Shown here: one piece after another, positions 44,413 through 53,007 of the stretch
How positions within the stretch are numbered: the first letter of the stretch is position 1
How the letters are laid out: each line of letters opens with the position of its first letter
Assembly (NCBI RefSeq): GCF_033880585.1
Contig: NZ_CP137624.1
Location: 2,162,001-2,226,000, forward strand
DNA: 64,000 nt
Direction of reading: 5' to 3'
Source of the DNA: Lysinibacillus louembei
Lineage (GTDB): Bacteria > Bacillota > Bacilli > Bacillales_A > Planococcaceae
The notes under the pieces: model-generated
Databases searched by the model: none
The model's input: the letters and a program-made list of their open reading frames with translations, nothing else
Told to the model about the DNA's origin: nothing
Program-made: the position numbers and the translations under genes

Positions 44413-45555
44413 ATGGGCGATTTTTCTGTAAGCTCTAATAAACAGTTTTTTAATTATTTAACTGAAAATAATATAACAAGAGTAAAGTATGCCGCAAAAA
44501 TTGCTATCATCATAGAGCTTATTTTACTGGGGCGCAATATTTATTATTATGGTATTTCGTTCCATTATTATGTAAGGCTTTATTTAGCGATGTTATTTAT
44601 ATCCATCTTCATTTTAATTATATTGCGAAGCGTGCAGCGTATTCAACTAGAGGATAAAAAATACCGCATAGCGCATAGGATGATGTTTGCATACTATTTA
44701 TTTACTTTGTTATGGGGTGTAACAGTCACACTCATTGACCAATTATCTTATGGACATGTAACGGTTTATTTAACCAATTTAGTATTAGCTGCCACCTTAT
44801 TTATTGGCAATAAAAGAACTTTTTTTGCCCTACATATTATTCCTGTTATCGTCTTATTAACAGGCTTTATATTGATTGTACAAACAAAAGTATTAATTGG
44901 ACATATCCTTAATATTTCCTTCTTTTGGACTTTTATTATTATTGGCGCACAGTCTATGTATAAGCAAACCGAAAAAAACTATAAACAAAGGCTGTTATTA
45001 AATGAACAAAATGAAGAATTAATTGCAATGAATCAAACTTTAGAGTTTTATGCCAACCGTGATCCGCTCACAAGGCTGGCGAACCGCTATTATTTGGAGC
45101 GCCATATGAATAAAGTGTTAACGGAAAAATGGCAGATGGCTATTTTTATTTTTGATATAGATTCCTTTAAAATGTATAACGACTTTTATGGACATCCACA
45201 AGGGGATAAAGTGCTGCAAGCTGTCGGAGAAACGTTGACCCATTTTGTAGAAGAAAAAGGCTTATTCGCTTGTCGCTATGGTGGCGAGGAGTTTTTAGTT
45301 GTAGGCTTAAATATGTCAGAGCAGGATGCGGCGATGATTGCTGAAGAAATTCGTTTAGCAATTGAAGCACTGCAAATACCACATGAAAGGTCAGCGGCCG
45401 CTCCGTATGTCACAATAAGCCTTGGCTATGTCGTGCAAGAGGTTGAAAGCTTAGAGCAGTTTGAAAAATACATTGATTTGGCAGACCAAGCACTTTATAC
45501 AGCGAAAAAAGCAGGACGTAATCAAACGGCATTTTTAAGTAAATTGCTTTCTTAA
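44413..45555 (+). CDS. membrane-bound diguanylate cyclase (GGDEF)
   Basis: 380 residues: about six hydrophobic segments in residues ~20-190, a short coiled linker (QRLLLNEQNEELIAMNQTLEFY), and a GGDEF domain (DPLTRLANRYYLERH, DIDSFKMYNDFYGHPQGD, RYGGEEFLVV). The GGEEF signature is intact, so c-di-GMP synthesis is expected. The position of the inhibitory RxxD site upstream of it reads EKGL, so product inhibition at the I-site is probably absent. The input signal is unknown. It stands alone. Confidence 0.88.
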   Translation: MGDFSVSSNKQFFNYLTENNITRVKYAAKIAIIIELILLGRNIYYYGISFHYYVRLYLAMLFISIFILIILRSVQRIQLEDKKYRIAHRMMFAYYLFTLLWGVTVTLIDQLSYGHVTVYLTNLVLAATLFIGNKRTFFALHIIPVIVLLTGFILIVQTKVLIGHILNISFFWTFIIIGAQSMYKQTEKNYKQRLLLNEQNEELIAMNQTLEFYANRDPLTRLANRYYLERHMNKVLTEKWQMAIFIFDIDSFKMYNDFYGHPQGDKVLQAVGETLTHFVEEKGLFACRYGGEEFLVVGLNMSEQDAAMIAEEIRLAIEALQIPHERSAAAPYVTISLGYVVQEVESLEQFEKYIDLADQALYTAKKAGRNQTAFLSKLLS

Positions 45556-45630
45556 AAAATGGATATGGTTTCTCTTTCAACTTAGTTCGTGTATGATTAA
45601 AACTATATTGAAAGAGGAGTAGAAGTTTTT

Positions 45631-46146
45631 ATGAAACAGTTTGCAAACAAATTACAAAACCATGTACGTGACTTCCATGTCGCATTTAGTCACCCCGCAC
45701 CTGAGCAGCTTGTGCCGATGGAACGCGAGCGAGCAATTAATCGTAGCGTTTGGACAGCGGAGGAGGCAATTGAGTTTATTGCCGCTTCTTGTACGACGAA
45801 AGAACAATTCGAAGCAAGCTTTGAAGTATTTTTAGCAGGTATTCACAAAGCATATGAAAAATCATTAAATGGTGAATTCCCACAAACAGCTGAAGAAAAA
45901 GTAATTGCACAGGCAGATGCTTTAGCGGATCAGCTATACTTTTCATTCGGTTCAGCAGTGGAGATTGGTGTTGATATCGAGCCGGTCTTTGATATTGTGC
46001 AAGGTGCAAATATGTCAAAGCTTTTTACAGATGAAAATGGCAATAAATATGCGAAATGTCGCGAGGATGGCAAAATTATTAAATCACCAGATTTTTATAG
46101 CCCTGAGCCATTTATTAAAGAAGAAGTATTAAAACAGATGAAATAG
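45631..46146 (+). CDS. MazG-like / phosphoribosyl-ATP pyrophosphohydrolase-like protein
   Basis: 171-residue, all-alpha NTP-pyrophosphohydrolase-like protein. The metal motif pair is TAEEAIEFI (EExxE-like) and ADALADQLYFSFGSAVEIGVD, with substrate residues in MSKLF and KYAKCREDGKIIKSPDF as in the PRA-PH-like family. It may clear aberrant nucleotides. GAGGAG is its ribosome site, 75 bases after the GGDEF gene. Confidence 0.75.
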   Translation: MKQFANKLQNHVRDFHVAFSHPAPEQLVPMERERAINRSVWTAEEAIEFIAASCTTKEQFEASFEVFLAGIHKAYEKSLNGEFPQTAEEKVIAQADALADQLYFSFGSAVEIGVDIEPVFDIVQGANMSKLFTDENGNKYAKCREDGKIIKSPDFYSPEPFIKEEVLKQMK

Positions 46147-46150
46147 AAAA

Positions 46151-46196
46151 AATAGCTGTAGGGAAGAGCGGATGCTTTCTCTACAGCTATTTTATT
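46151..46196. terminator. bidirectional terminator (AGCTGTAGGG family member)
   Basis: AATAGCTGTAGGGAAGAG pairs with CTTTCTCTACAGCTATT, T-rich on the + side, between convergent genes. A small ATTACGC/GCGTAAT hairpin follows at 46203-46220. Confidence 0.8.
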
Positions 46197-46222
46197 ACGC
46201 AATTACGCTACAGCGTAATTAA

Positions 46223-46459
46223 TCACCAAAGAGGATTTTCCTCAATGTAGTCATATATTTTTTTCGTTAGCTCACTCGGAGAGTCAGCTTCTACGATATC
46301 TCCATTAACAAGTGCATAAAAGGATTCGGAACATTTTGTGCAGAAGCTCAAGCAACCGTATTCTAGCACATCAATATTTGGATCTTTTTCAAGTGCTTCA
46401 TATGTTTCCTGTGCACCGTTTGCCAAATTGCTAATACAAAATTCAACCATTGGATTCAC
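46223..46459 (-). CDS. yuzB: YuzB family protein (DUF1450)
   Basis: 78-residue protein matching B. subtilis Yuz[18 protein letters not shown]-like [23 protein letters not shown] with Cys-x-x-Cys (CTKC) plus a further Cys. It may bind metal or an Fe-S cluster; the function is unknown. A GTG start at 46459, 6 bases after GAGGTGA, gives the B. subtilis length of 78; the ATG three codons in is too far from that site. It is divergent from yutJ, with the Rex boxes between. Confidence 0.88.
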   Translation of the reverse strand: MNPMVEFCISNLANGAQETYEALEKDPNIDVLEYGCLSFCTKCSESFYALVNGDIVEADSPSELTKKIYDYIEENPLW

Positions 46460-46519
46460 AACATGTCACCTCACAATTGTATGCTACTTTTTTTTAGCGA
46501 TTTCGTCAAACATCCTATT

Positions 46520-46537
46520 TTGTGAAATGTTTCACAA
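46520..46537. promoter_or_regulatory. Rex operator 1
   Basis: TTGTGAAATGTTTCACAA: both TTGTGAA/TTCACAA half-sites of the Rex (NADH/NAD-sensing repressor) consensus are exact, upstream of an NADH-dehydrogenase-like gene. Confidence 0.85.
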
Positions 46538-46543
46538 AAGATA

Positions 46544-46561
46544 TTGTGAAATATATCACAA
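46544..46561. promoter_or_regulatory. Rex operator 2 overlapping the yutJ promoter -35
   Basis: TTGTGAAATATATCACAA, 24 bp centre to centre from operator 1. Its first six bases, TTGTGA, double as the -35 of the promoter whose -10 is TATACT (46567-46572, 17-nt spacer). Confidence 0.85.
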
Positions 46562-46572
46562 TGAGCTATACT
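46544..46572 (+). promoter_or_regulatory. yutJ promoter
   Basis: TTGTGA, a 17-nt spacer, then TATACT, about 45 bases before the yutJ ATG. Rex bound at 46544-46561 would occlude it. Confidence 0.7.
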
Positions 46573-46617
46573 CGTATTGGATAAATAAATCGTATAAGTA
46601 AAAAAGGAGATTTTCAT

Positions 46618-47685
46618 ATGAAAAAACTAGTGCTATTAGGTGGCGGCTATGGCAATATGCGTATATTGCTGCGTCTACTACCGAATAATTTACCAGAAGA
46701 TACAGAAATTATTTTAATTGACCGCACATCATTCCATAGCTTAAAAACAGAATTTTATGCGCTTGCTGCAGGTACTTCAACGGATAAAGAAATTCGTGTA
46801 GCCTTTCCAGAGCACCCACGCTTAAAAACAGTTTTTGGTGAAGTAATTCGCATTGACTGTGAAGAGAAAACAGTTTTCCTAGAGGGTGGTCAAGAGGTAC
46901 AGTACGATGATTTAGTAATCGGTCTGGGCTGTGAGGATAAATATCATGGTGTACCAGGAGCTAAAGAAAATACATTTAGCATCCAAACAATTGCAAAATC
47001 ACGTATTACGTTTGAAAAGCTTTGTAGCTTACCACCTGATTCAACTGTTGCCATCGTTGGTGCAGGCTTATCAGGTATTGAAATGGCAAGTGAGCTACGT
47101 GAAAGCCGTGCAGATTTAAAAATTAAATTATTTGATCGCTCGTCACGAATTTTACGCGATTTCCCTGAAAAGCTAAGCAATTACGTGAAGTCATGGTTTA
47201 TTAAACATGATGTAGAAGTAATTGCAGAGTCTAATATTACAAAGGTTGAGGAAAATAAAATTTATAATCATGACCAAGTAATTGATGTAGATGCTGTTGT
47301 TTGGACAGCAGGTGTACAGCCTGTGAAAATTGTACGCGATATGGAAGTTGAGAAAGATAAATTTGGACGCCCAATTGTTACAAAATACTTCACATTACCA
47401 AATGATGAGCATGTGTTTGTCGTAGGGGACTGTGCTTCCTCAGATTTACCACCGACAGCACAGCTTGCGGAGGAGCAAGGCGAGCGTATCGTCAAAGTAT
47501 TGCGTCACCGTTGGAATAACGAGCCACTACCAGAAACAATGCCAGAAATTAAATTAAAAGGCTTTATGGGCGCGTTAGGAAAGAAACAGGGCTTTGTACA
47601 TTTAGCAGATACAACAGTAACAGGACGTATCGCACGCTTAATGAAATCAGGCTTATTGTGGATGTATAAGCGCCAAAACAATTAG
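46618..47685 (+). CDS. yutJ: NADH dehydrogenase-like flavoprotein YutJ
   Basis: 355-residue pyridine nucleotide-disulfide oxidoreductase of the NDH-2 type. The FAD motif is LVLLGGGYGNMR (about 4-15), NADH motif is AIVGAGLSGIEMASEL (about 144-159), and C-terminal FAD contact is VFVVGDCASSDLPPTAQLAEEQG. It matches B. subtilis YutJ, next to yuzB as there. It likely oxidises NADH to quinone at the membrane. The two upstream Rex boxes imply derepression when NADH/NAD is high. Confidence 0.9.
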   Translation: MKKLVLLGGGYGNMRILLRLLPNNLPEDTEIILIDRTSFHSLKTEFYALAAGTSTDKEIRVAFPEHPRLKTVFGEVIRIDCEEKTVFLEGGQEVQYDDLVIGLGCEDKYHGVPGAKENTFSIQTIAKSRITFEKLCSLPPDSTVAIVGAGLSGIEMASELRESRADLKIKLFDRSSRILRDFPEKLSNYVKSWFIKHDVEVIAESNITKVEENKIYNHDQVIDVDAVVWTAGVQPVKIVRDMEVEKDKFGRPIVTKYFTLPNDEHVFVVGDCASSDLPPTAQLAEEQGERIVKVLRHRWNNEPLPETMPEIKLKGFMGALGKKQGFVHLADTTVTGRIARLMKSGLLWMYKRQNN

Positions 47686-47742
47686 GATTGGTAGAAATTG
47701 TGAAATTCGCCCGTAAGATTGCCAAATCACTGAATTAAAAGA

Positions 47743-47768
47743 GGAACGTGTCTGAAAAGGCACGTTCC
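47743..47768. terminator. terminator between convergent yutJ and yuzD
   Basis: GGAACGTG (47743-47750) / CACGTTCC (47761-47768). On the - strand it is followed by CTCTTTT, so it best serves yuzD. Confidence 0.65.
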
Positions 47769-47774
47769 ATTGGA

Positions 47775-48110
47775 TTAGGCTTTTTCTTCAGGGATATAGC
47801 CTAGTTTTTCAAGGGCGGCGTAGACAGGCTTGATTTGAATATAGCCTTCACCGATGACTTCATCATTAATTAAAACGAGTGGGTAGAAAAATTCATCATC
47901 TTGAATGCGGTTGGCATAATCAAGATCTCGATCGTCATTTAGGTCTCCTTCAATATCAACGTAGCGAATTGTAAAAGGCTGATTTGGATATTTGCGATCG
48001 ATGGCAGCTTGTAGCCATTCATATGTGTCCTTAGAAGACGGGGCATTGACACAGCTTGCACAAACAATGTCTGCTCCGTATATTTCGATTACTGCTTTAG
48101 ATGTTGTCAT
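47775..48110 (-). CDS. yuzD: YuzD family thioredoxin-like protein (DUF1462)
   Basis: 111-residue protein matching B. subtilis YuzD. The CASC motif (IVCASCVNAPSSKDTYEWLQ) near residue 17 and the PLVLINDEVIGEG cis-Pro region suggest a thioredoxin fold. It is divergent from the Fe-S carrier gene yutI, as in B. subtilis, so a role in thiol or Fe-S chemistry is plausible but unproven. Confidence 0.85.
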   Translation of the reverse strand: MTTSKAVIEIYGADIVCASCVNAPSSKDTYEWLQAAIDRKYPNQPFTIRYVDIEGDLNDDRDLDYANRIQDDEFFYPLVLINDEVIGEGYIQIKPVYAALEKLGYIPEEKA

Positions 48111-48194
48111 ATAAATTCCGACCTTTCGTAATACAATATTGGCTTTTTTCTCTTGTTCACATTATAATGATTTTAATGAAAGGAGTCGAGAAAA

Positions 48195-48431
48195 ATGACA
48201 GAATTAGAACAACGCGAACAAGTACAAGAAGTTTTAGATAAATTACGTCCGTTTTTACTACGTGACGGTGGAGATTGCGAATTAGTAGATGTAGAAGAAG
48301 GTATTGTGAAATTACGATTACTAGGCGCATGCGGTAGCTGCCCAAGCTCTACAATTACATTAAAAGCTGGTATTGAACGCGCATTATTAGAAGAAGTACC
48401 AGGCATTGTCGAAGTAGAGCAAGTATTCTAA
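48195..48431 (+). CDS. yutI: NifU C-terminal-domain Fe-S carrier YutI
   Basis: 78-residue Nfu-type protein with the cluster-binding CxxC in [20 protein letters not shown]. It carries 4Fe-4S clusters from the Suf machinery to apo-targets. GAAAGGAG precedes the ATG. A single gene with its own terminator. Confidence 0.93.
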   Translation: MTELEQREQVQEVLDKLRPFLLRDGGDCELVDVEEGIVKLRLLGACGSCPSSTITLKAGIERALLEEVPGIVEVEQVF

Positions 48432-48444
48432 TATAACTTATATG

Positions 48445-48489
48445 AAAAGTGGAATTGGAAGCAAGCTGTTTCCGAATTCCGCTTTTTTT
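48445..48489 (+). terminator. yutI terminator
   Basis: AAGTGGAATT / AATTCCGCTT core with G-T pairing and flanking complementarity, followed by T7. Confidence 0.75.
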
Positions 48490-48558
48490 ATGTTCATTTC
48501 ATGTATAATGAATAGGTGTGTTTTTTAATATAGTTTTTTACGATGAAGGAGTTTATTT

Positions 48559-49911
48559 ATGGGTCAACAGCAAGAACAATGGACATCAAGATTAGGTTTT
48601 ATTTTAGCAACAGCTGGCTCCGCTATTGGATTAGGCGCGATTTGGAAGTTTCCTTATATAGCTGGAATTTCTGGTGGGGGTGCATTTTTTCTCATCTTTT
48701 TAATTTTTACATTATTTATGGGTCTGCCAATTTTACTTGCAGAGTTTGTTATTGGACGAGGCTCACAAAAGGATGCCGTTTCAGCATATTTAACATTTGC
48801 CCCTAATTCGAAATGGCATTTTGTCGGGATACTTGGCATGGTTACATGCTTTATTTTATTATCCTTTTACAGTGTTGTTGGTGGCTGGATTATTCTTTAC
48901 ATGGTTCAAGCTGTTATTGGGAATTTATCGGGGCTTTCAGAAAGCGCCTATGCACCGCTATTTAATGATTTTATCGCCAATCCGATATATGCGATCCTAT
49001 TCCAATTTATTTTTATGGCGATTACCATTTATGTTGTAGCAAAAGGTGTTCAGCAGGGGATTGAGCGCGCAGGTAAAATTATGATGCCAGCTTTATTTAT
49101 TTCCTTTCTTATTTTAATTATCCGCTCTTTAACATTGGATGGCGTTGGGGAAGGGCTGCACTTTTTCTTATATCCTGATTTTTCAAATATGAGCTCTAAG
49201 ACAATTTTATTTGCATTAGGACAGTCCTTTTTCGCTATTAGTGTCGGGGTGTCTGTTATGGTCACATACAGCTCCTATTTATCGAAAAATGAAGATTTGC
49301 CTAAATCAGCATTGATGATTGTTATGATGAATTTATTTATTTCGCTTTTAGCAGGGCTAGCGATTTTTCCAGCAGTATTTTCATTTGGCTTTGAGCCGAC
49401 TGAAGGCCCTGGGCTATTATTTGTTGTGTTACCTGCTGTGTTCAATCAAATGCCATTTGGAGTATTTTTCTTATTTATCTTTTTAATTTTGTTCTTGTTT
49501 GCGACATTGACATCTGCTTTTTCAATGCTAGAAATCATCGTAGCAGCTGTCACGAAGCAAGATCGTACAAAGCGTAAAAGGACAACATGGATTACGGGAA
49601 TCCTAATCTTTATCGTTGGTATTCCTTCTGCCTTATCTTATGGGGTGTTAAGCGATTTTACGATTTTCGATAAAACGATTTTTGATGCTGCCGATTATCT
49701 TGTATCCAATATTTTAATGCCGTTAGGTGCGTTATTAATCGCCTTATTCGCAGGCTTTAAAATTCCACGCAAAGTGTTACTAGAAGAAATTAGCGATGGG
49801 GCAAGCTATGCCAAAAAAATATTTGCTATATGGTTAATTGCTATTAAATATATAGCACCAATTGCGATTATTATTGTCTTTTTAGATGCGATTGGCATAT
49901 TGAAGTTTTAA
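48559..49911 (+). CDS. sodium-dependent transporter, NSS (SNF) family
   Basis: 450 residues with about 11-12 membrane segments of the neurotransmitter:sodium symporter family. The signature is [26 protein letters not shown] (TM1, Na+/substrate site), then [10 protein letters not shown] and [13 protein letters not shown]. Bacterial members import amino acids such as tryptophan, tyrosine or leucine with Na+. The substrate is not determinable. The start at 48559 follows GAAGGAG. It resembles B. subtilis YhdH/YocR. Confidence 0.9.
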   Translation: MGQQQEQWTSRLGFILATAGSAIGLGAIWKFPYIAGISGGGAFFLIFLIFTLFMGLPILLAEFVIGRGSQKDAVSAYLTFAPNSKWHFVGILGMVTCFILLSFYSVVGGWIILYMVQAVIGNLSGLSESAYAPLFNDFIANPIYAILFQFIFMAITIYVVAKGVQQGIERAGKIMMPALFISFLILIIRSLTLDGVGEGLHFFLYPDFSNMSSKTILFALGQSFFAISVGVSVMVTYSSYLSKNEDLPKSALMIVMMNLFISLLAGLAIFPAVFSFGFEPTEGPGLLFVVLPAVFNQMPFGVFFLFIFLILFLFATLTSAFSMLEIIVAAVTKQDRTKRKRTTWITGILIFIVGIPSALSYGVLSDFTIFDKTIFDAADYLVSNILMPLGALLIALFAGFKIPRKVLLEEISDGASYAKKIFAIWLIAIKYIAPIAIIIVFLDAIGILKF

Positions 49912-49917
49912 GTAAAG

Positions 49918-49953
49918 TAGCTGTAGGGAGAGCGTTCCCCTACAGCTATTTTT
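49918..49953 (+). terminator. NSS-transporter terminator (AGCTGTAGGG family member)
   Basis: 11-bp stem TAGCTGTAGGG / CCCTACAGCTA, then T5. Confidence 0.85.
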
Positions 49954-50091
49954 ATGAAGTTTATTTGTGTGACATATTTGAAGCATATCATGATAAGTAT
50001 AGAGAACACCTCATATCTTATTTTCAAAGTGTTAATTTAGTTATGTTTCAGTATCGTTTTTTTAGACACTGGTCATAGGAGGATTTAACTG

Positions 50092-50421
50092 TTAATTGAT
50101 AAATAAAAAAATATATATATCAATAAAAATAAATATTGTACAAATTGATGGTATTATATATACTATTTTCTTTTTAGATGATAGAAGATTTAGCTTATTT
50201 TTAAATATTAAATATAAAAAAAATGTGATGATGCATAAAATTCCAAACAAAGTCATTGGAAAAAATAATTGATAAAATATTTTTTGAGTAAATGTTATAT
50301 CACCTGGAAAGTTAGAAGCAGCATAACTACGGCTCATATTAATATAAAGATGGCTTCCGTATATCCAAATATAAGTAATCAAAGTGCATATTAATAATTC
50401 GATAGAAATAATAAAAAACAT
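50092..50421 (-). CDS. small hydrophobic membrane protein, unknown
   Basis: 109-residue protein with three strongly hydrophobic segments (about 3-25, 50-70, 84-107) and charged loops. I recognise no family. A good ribosome site, AAAGGAGCGG, precedes the ATG, supporting that it is real. It is distinctly AT-rich (Asn, Ile, Lys, Tyr, Phe codons) compared with flanking genes, as is the divergent secreted-protein gene 84 bases away. An immunity- or partner-type protein for that secreted protein is possible, but this is inference. Confidence 0.6.
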   Translation of the reverse strand: MFFIISIELLICTLITYIWIYGSHLYINMSRSYAASNFPGDITFTQKIFYQLFFPMTLFGILCIITFFLYLIFKNKLNLLSSKKKIVYIIPSICTIFIFIDIYIFLFIN

Positions 50422-50505
50422 ATTTTCCGCTCCTTTTTTAGATATTATACCAGATAATCTATTTTTTATGTTATAATTACAAAAAAAGTTAAAGTAGGGA
50501 TATGA

Positions 50506-51477
50506 ATGAAAAAAATTATTTTGTTGGTTGGCGTATTTTTATTTACTTTGTCACTTGATCCAAATGCTATATCAGCTTCTAATGATTTATTTGTTGATGA
50601 AGATTACATTTTGAGAGATCCTGTTACAAACAAATATTCAAGTGATTGGTCACATTTAGATACTCCTGAAAATCTTCAATTACAACAAGATGTTCGAGAA
50701 TATTTTTTACAAACAAATAGCATAGGGGTTCAAAGTGAAAGTAAATCACTGGATTTAGAAGATTTGAATAAAAGAATTGACGATTTTTTAAGCTTAATAG
50801 ATCCCGAAATTGCTGCTTATAATTCGCAAGCATCAAATTTAATTATTCCTATGAGTTCCTATGGGTTACCAGGGATTGATCAAACATTGGTAAAAATTTA
50901 CGAAGGAAGACTTCACCTTGCTATAGGTAATTTGACTCCTTCTAATATAGCTACAGCTATACAAAATTCTAATGCCGCTAGAGACCATGGGATTAGATAT
51001 GCTGAAAATAATAATTTTTATCATAATGGTAGATTAATAACATGGGAAAATGCAGCAGATGCATTAAGACATTTTGCTTGGAACTATATGAACAGTAATG
51101 ATTTTGGAGTTGCTAAAGCAAAAACTGCTGGTGATATACATGAACTTGCATTAATAGCTTTAAAATATGTGAATAACGATGTAAATGCTGCTCAATTGTG
51201 TAAATTTAATATGAGTTGTATGGAGGCTGCGGCAATACAAAAAACAATAAATAATTCTAACTTAGCTAAAACTAATATAACTGCATTCAATAATATCTTT
51301 GACAATGCCAGTGTTATGGATTTAATAAATAATGCAAAAGGACGTCAAGCGTATTCACAAGGGCATGCTACTTACTCTGTTCCGTTCAATAGAATGCTTG
51401 CTAGTGGTGAGTTAATTAAAGCGCTAAGCAGTGTAAATAGTACAATCAGAAATAATGCTTGGGTTGAATATAAATAA
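50506..51477 (+). CDS. secreted protein with DUF6973-like His-rich motif
   Basis: 323 residues with an N-terminal signal peptide (hydrophobic 4-18, cleavage probably after AISA). The middle is Asn/Leu-rich. The recognisable block at about 185-215 is DALRHFAWNYMNSNDFG...AGDIHELAL. This R-H-x3-W-N...HE pattern occurs in the DUF6973 group and in C-terminal domains of some polymorphic secreted proteins, and suggests a metal- or acid-base-type active site. The exact family is uncertain. AT-rich, with codon use unlike its neighbours, so probably acquired. Followed by a short terminator. Confidence 0.65.
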   Translation: MKKIILLVGVFLFTLSLDPNAISASNDLFVDEDYILRDPVTNKYSSDWSHLDTPENLQLQQDVREYFLQTNSIGVQSESKSLDLEDLNKRIDDFLSLIDPEIAAYNSQASNLIIPMSSYGLPGIDQTLVKIYEGRLHLAIGNLTPSNIATAIQNSNAARDHGIRYAENNNFYHNGRLITWENAADALRHFAWNYMNSNDFGVAKAKTAGDIHELALIALKYVNNDVNAAQLCKFNMSCMEAAAIQKTINNSNLAKTNITAFNNIFDNASVMDLINNAKGRQAYSQGHATYSVPFNRMLASGELIKALSSVNSTIRNNAWVEYK

Positions 51478-51484
51478 AATTGAA

Positions 51485-51510
51485 GGGTAGCTTAATGCTA
51501 CTCTTTTTGT
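51485..51510 (+). terminator. secreted-protein gene terminator
   Basis: GGGTAGC TTAAT GCTACTC hairpin followed by T5. Confidence 0.7.
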
Positions 51511-51712
51511 AAGTATATTGACATTATAATTACAAATGAATAGATTTTGCATGAATAAGCATACATGAGTTTTAGAATTTTCTCTCATTATGATAAACGC
51601 ATGGTAGATGAGGTAAGGAGTTGATTGAAATAGGTAAATGCCTAAATTTATTGTTATTTAATATATCTATATTTTAATCTTTAATACAAAAAATGTATTT
51701 TTAACAGTGTAA

Positions 51713-51745
51713 ATAGCTGTAGGGAGACATTCTCCCTACAGCTAT
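51713..51745 (-). terminator. DUF2225 gene terminator (AGCTGTAGGG family member)
   Basis: 15-bp perfect stem ATAGCTGTAGGGAGA / TCTCCCTACAGCTAT with a 3-nt loop. On the - strand it lies just after the stop of the DUF2225 gene. Confidence 0.8.
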
Positions 51746-51746
51746 G

Positions 51747-52433
51747 TTATTGCTTTGCTCGTTCTTCACGAATAATTTCCCATTGCTCCTTCGCCATATC
51801 AACAAGCCTTGCTTCGCCACCTACACGTTGGCTTTCAATAACTTTAGAGAAGAAGCGTGTCGCCATTTCAGTCTCACCAATGCGACGAGATAGCTCAGCA
51901 ATCATATACATAATTCGCACACCTGACATTTGTGTATTGGCGTAATCCTCAGTAGAATAGGATTCCATATATTGGTCACGAGCTATGTGTAAAAAGCGCT
52001 CTTCCTGTTCTTTATTGTTCAAGGAGCGGTAAAGCCAAGCGAGGCGGAGTGTCAGTCCAGCAATTGTGACAAAGCGTTCTTTTTTGATTGTAGCGCTAAG
52101 CCAAGCAAGCTTATATGCTTGGATTGCTTGGAATACTGTACGCTCACCTTGAAATGAATGGTGCACCCATTTGCGTGAAATTTGCTCATTAATTTGCTCG
52201 CTCACACCAGGGGCAAAATATTTCGAAAAATCCTCTGTAAATGAAAAGCCACAATGCTCACAAACAAAGACATTGTAGTAAAGTGCATTGACATGATTGT
52301 CCTCATAAATAGGCTGAAAGTCTGACTCTGTTGACTTTACTTTAATGGATTTCGTTCGAATTTTAAACGTAGGAAAGCTTTTTTTGCAGTGCAAACAATC
52401 TATTTTTTTTTCGTAAAAAGGTGAGATTTCCAT
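51747..52433 (-). CDS. DUF2225 family protein
   Basis: 228-residue cytosolic protein of the Firmicutes DUF2225 family. It has two zinc-ribbon-like Cys pairs (DCLHCKKSFP near residue 12 and FVCEHCGFSFTEDFS near 59), then a TPR-like helical part (LRLAWLYRSLNNKEQEERFLHIARDQY). Function unknown. The ATG at 52433 is 12 bases from GAGGGG; an adjacent TTG (52436) is an alternative. Stands alone. Confidence 0.82.
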   Translation of the reverse strand: MEISPFYEKKIDCLHCKKSFPTFKIRTKSIKVKSTESDFQPIYEDNHVNALYYNVFVCEHCGFSFTEDFSKYFAPGVSEQINEQISRKWVHHSFQGERTVFQAIQAYKLAWLSATIKKERFVTIAGLTLRLAWLYRSLNNKEQEERFLHIARDQYMESYSTEDYANTQMSGVRIMYMIAELSRRIGETEMATRFFSKVIESQRVGGEARLVDMAKEQWEIIREERAKQ

Positions 52434-52584
52434 CAAATATTCACGCCCCTCATTTATATACATAGTATTATTATAACACTTTTATTTAAGAAAAAAGTAT
52501 GGAATGCGTCAAAATAAAGGCAGTTTTGTTGGCAAGGATAAAGCGAACTTGATATGATAGAAAGCAAGAAGGAAGGTGACTGTG

Positions 52585-52956
52585 ATGAGTACAAAGCAAG
52601 TAATTGAATTAACGGAAGCGGCAGCGTTTCAAGTAAAGGAAATGATGGCGCATAATGAAGAGGAAGGCTCCTATTTACGCGTCGCGGTTAAAGGTGGCGG
52701 TTGTAGCGGTCTTTCATATGGAATGGCCTTTGATACAGAAAGAAATGACGACGATTTTTTAGATGAGCAATATGGCTTACAAATTATCGTCTCAAAAGAA
52801 GATGCAGGTATTCTACAAGGAACAAAAATCGATTTCAAGCAATCGCTCATGGGCGGCGGCTTTACCATCGATAATCCTAACGCCCTTGCATCATGTGGCT
52901 GTGGCACAAGCTTTAAAGCAGCGACACGTGAAGGTACGCCTGAGGTTTGTGATTAA
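52585..52956 (+). CDS. sufA: A-type Fe-S carrier (SufA/ErpA/HesB family)
   Basis: 123-residue A-type carrier with GGGCSGLSYG and CGCGTSF, supplying the three Cys that hold an Fe-S cluster. It would act downstream of SufBCD, as does YutI at 48195; both are unlinked to the suf operon, as in B. subtilis (SufA/YutM). The ATG at 52585 follows GGAAGGTGAC; a GTG three codons up is part of that site. Confidence 0.92.
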   Translation: MSTKQVIELTEAAAFQVKEMMAHNEEEGSYLRVAVKGGGCSGLSYGMAFDTERNDDDFLDEQYGLQIIVSKEDAGILQGTKIDFKQSLMGGGFTIDNPNALASCGCGTSFKAATREGTPEVCD

Positions 52957-52966
52957 CGGATATGGA

Positions 52967-53007
52967 GTCTTTTAGGTTTGTATCATACAAACCTAAAAGG
53001 CTTTTTT
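52967..53007. terminator. bidirectional terminator, sufA / GNAT
   Basis: 15-bp stem CTTTTAGGTTTGTAT / ATACAAACCTAAAAG, T6 on the + side, between convergent genes. Confidence 0.8.

Noticed and set aside
48543-48806. 87-codon + frame overlapping the start of the NSS transporter
   Set aside because: Same region in another frame; the transporter frame carries clear family motifs.
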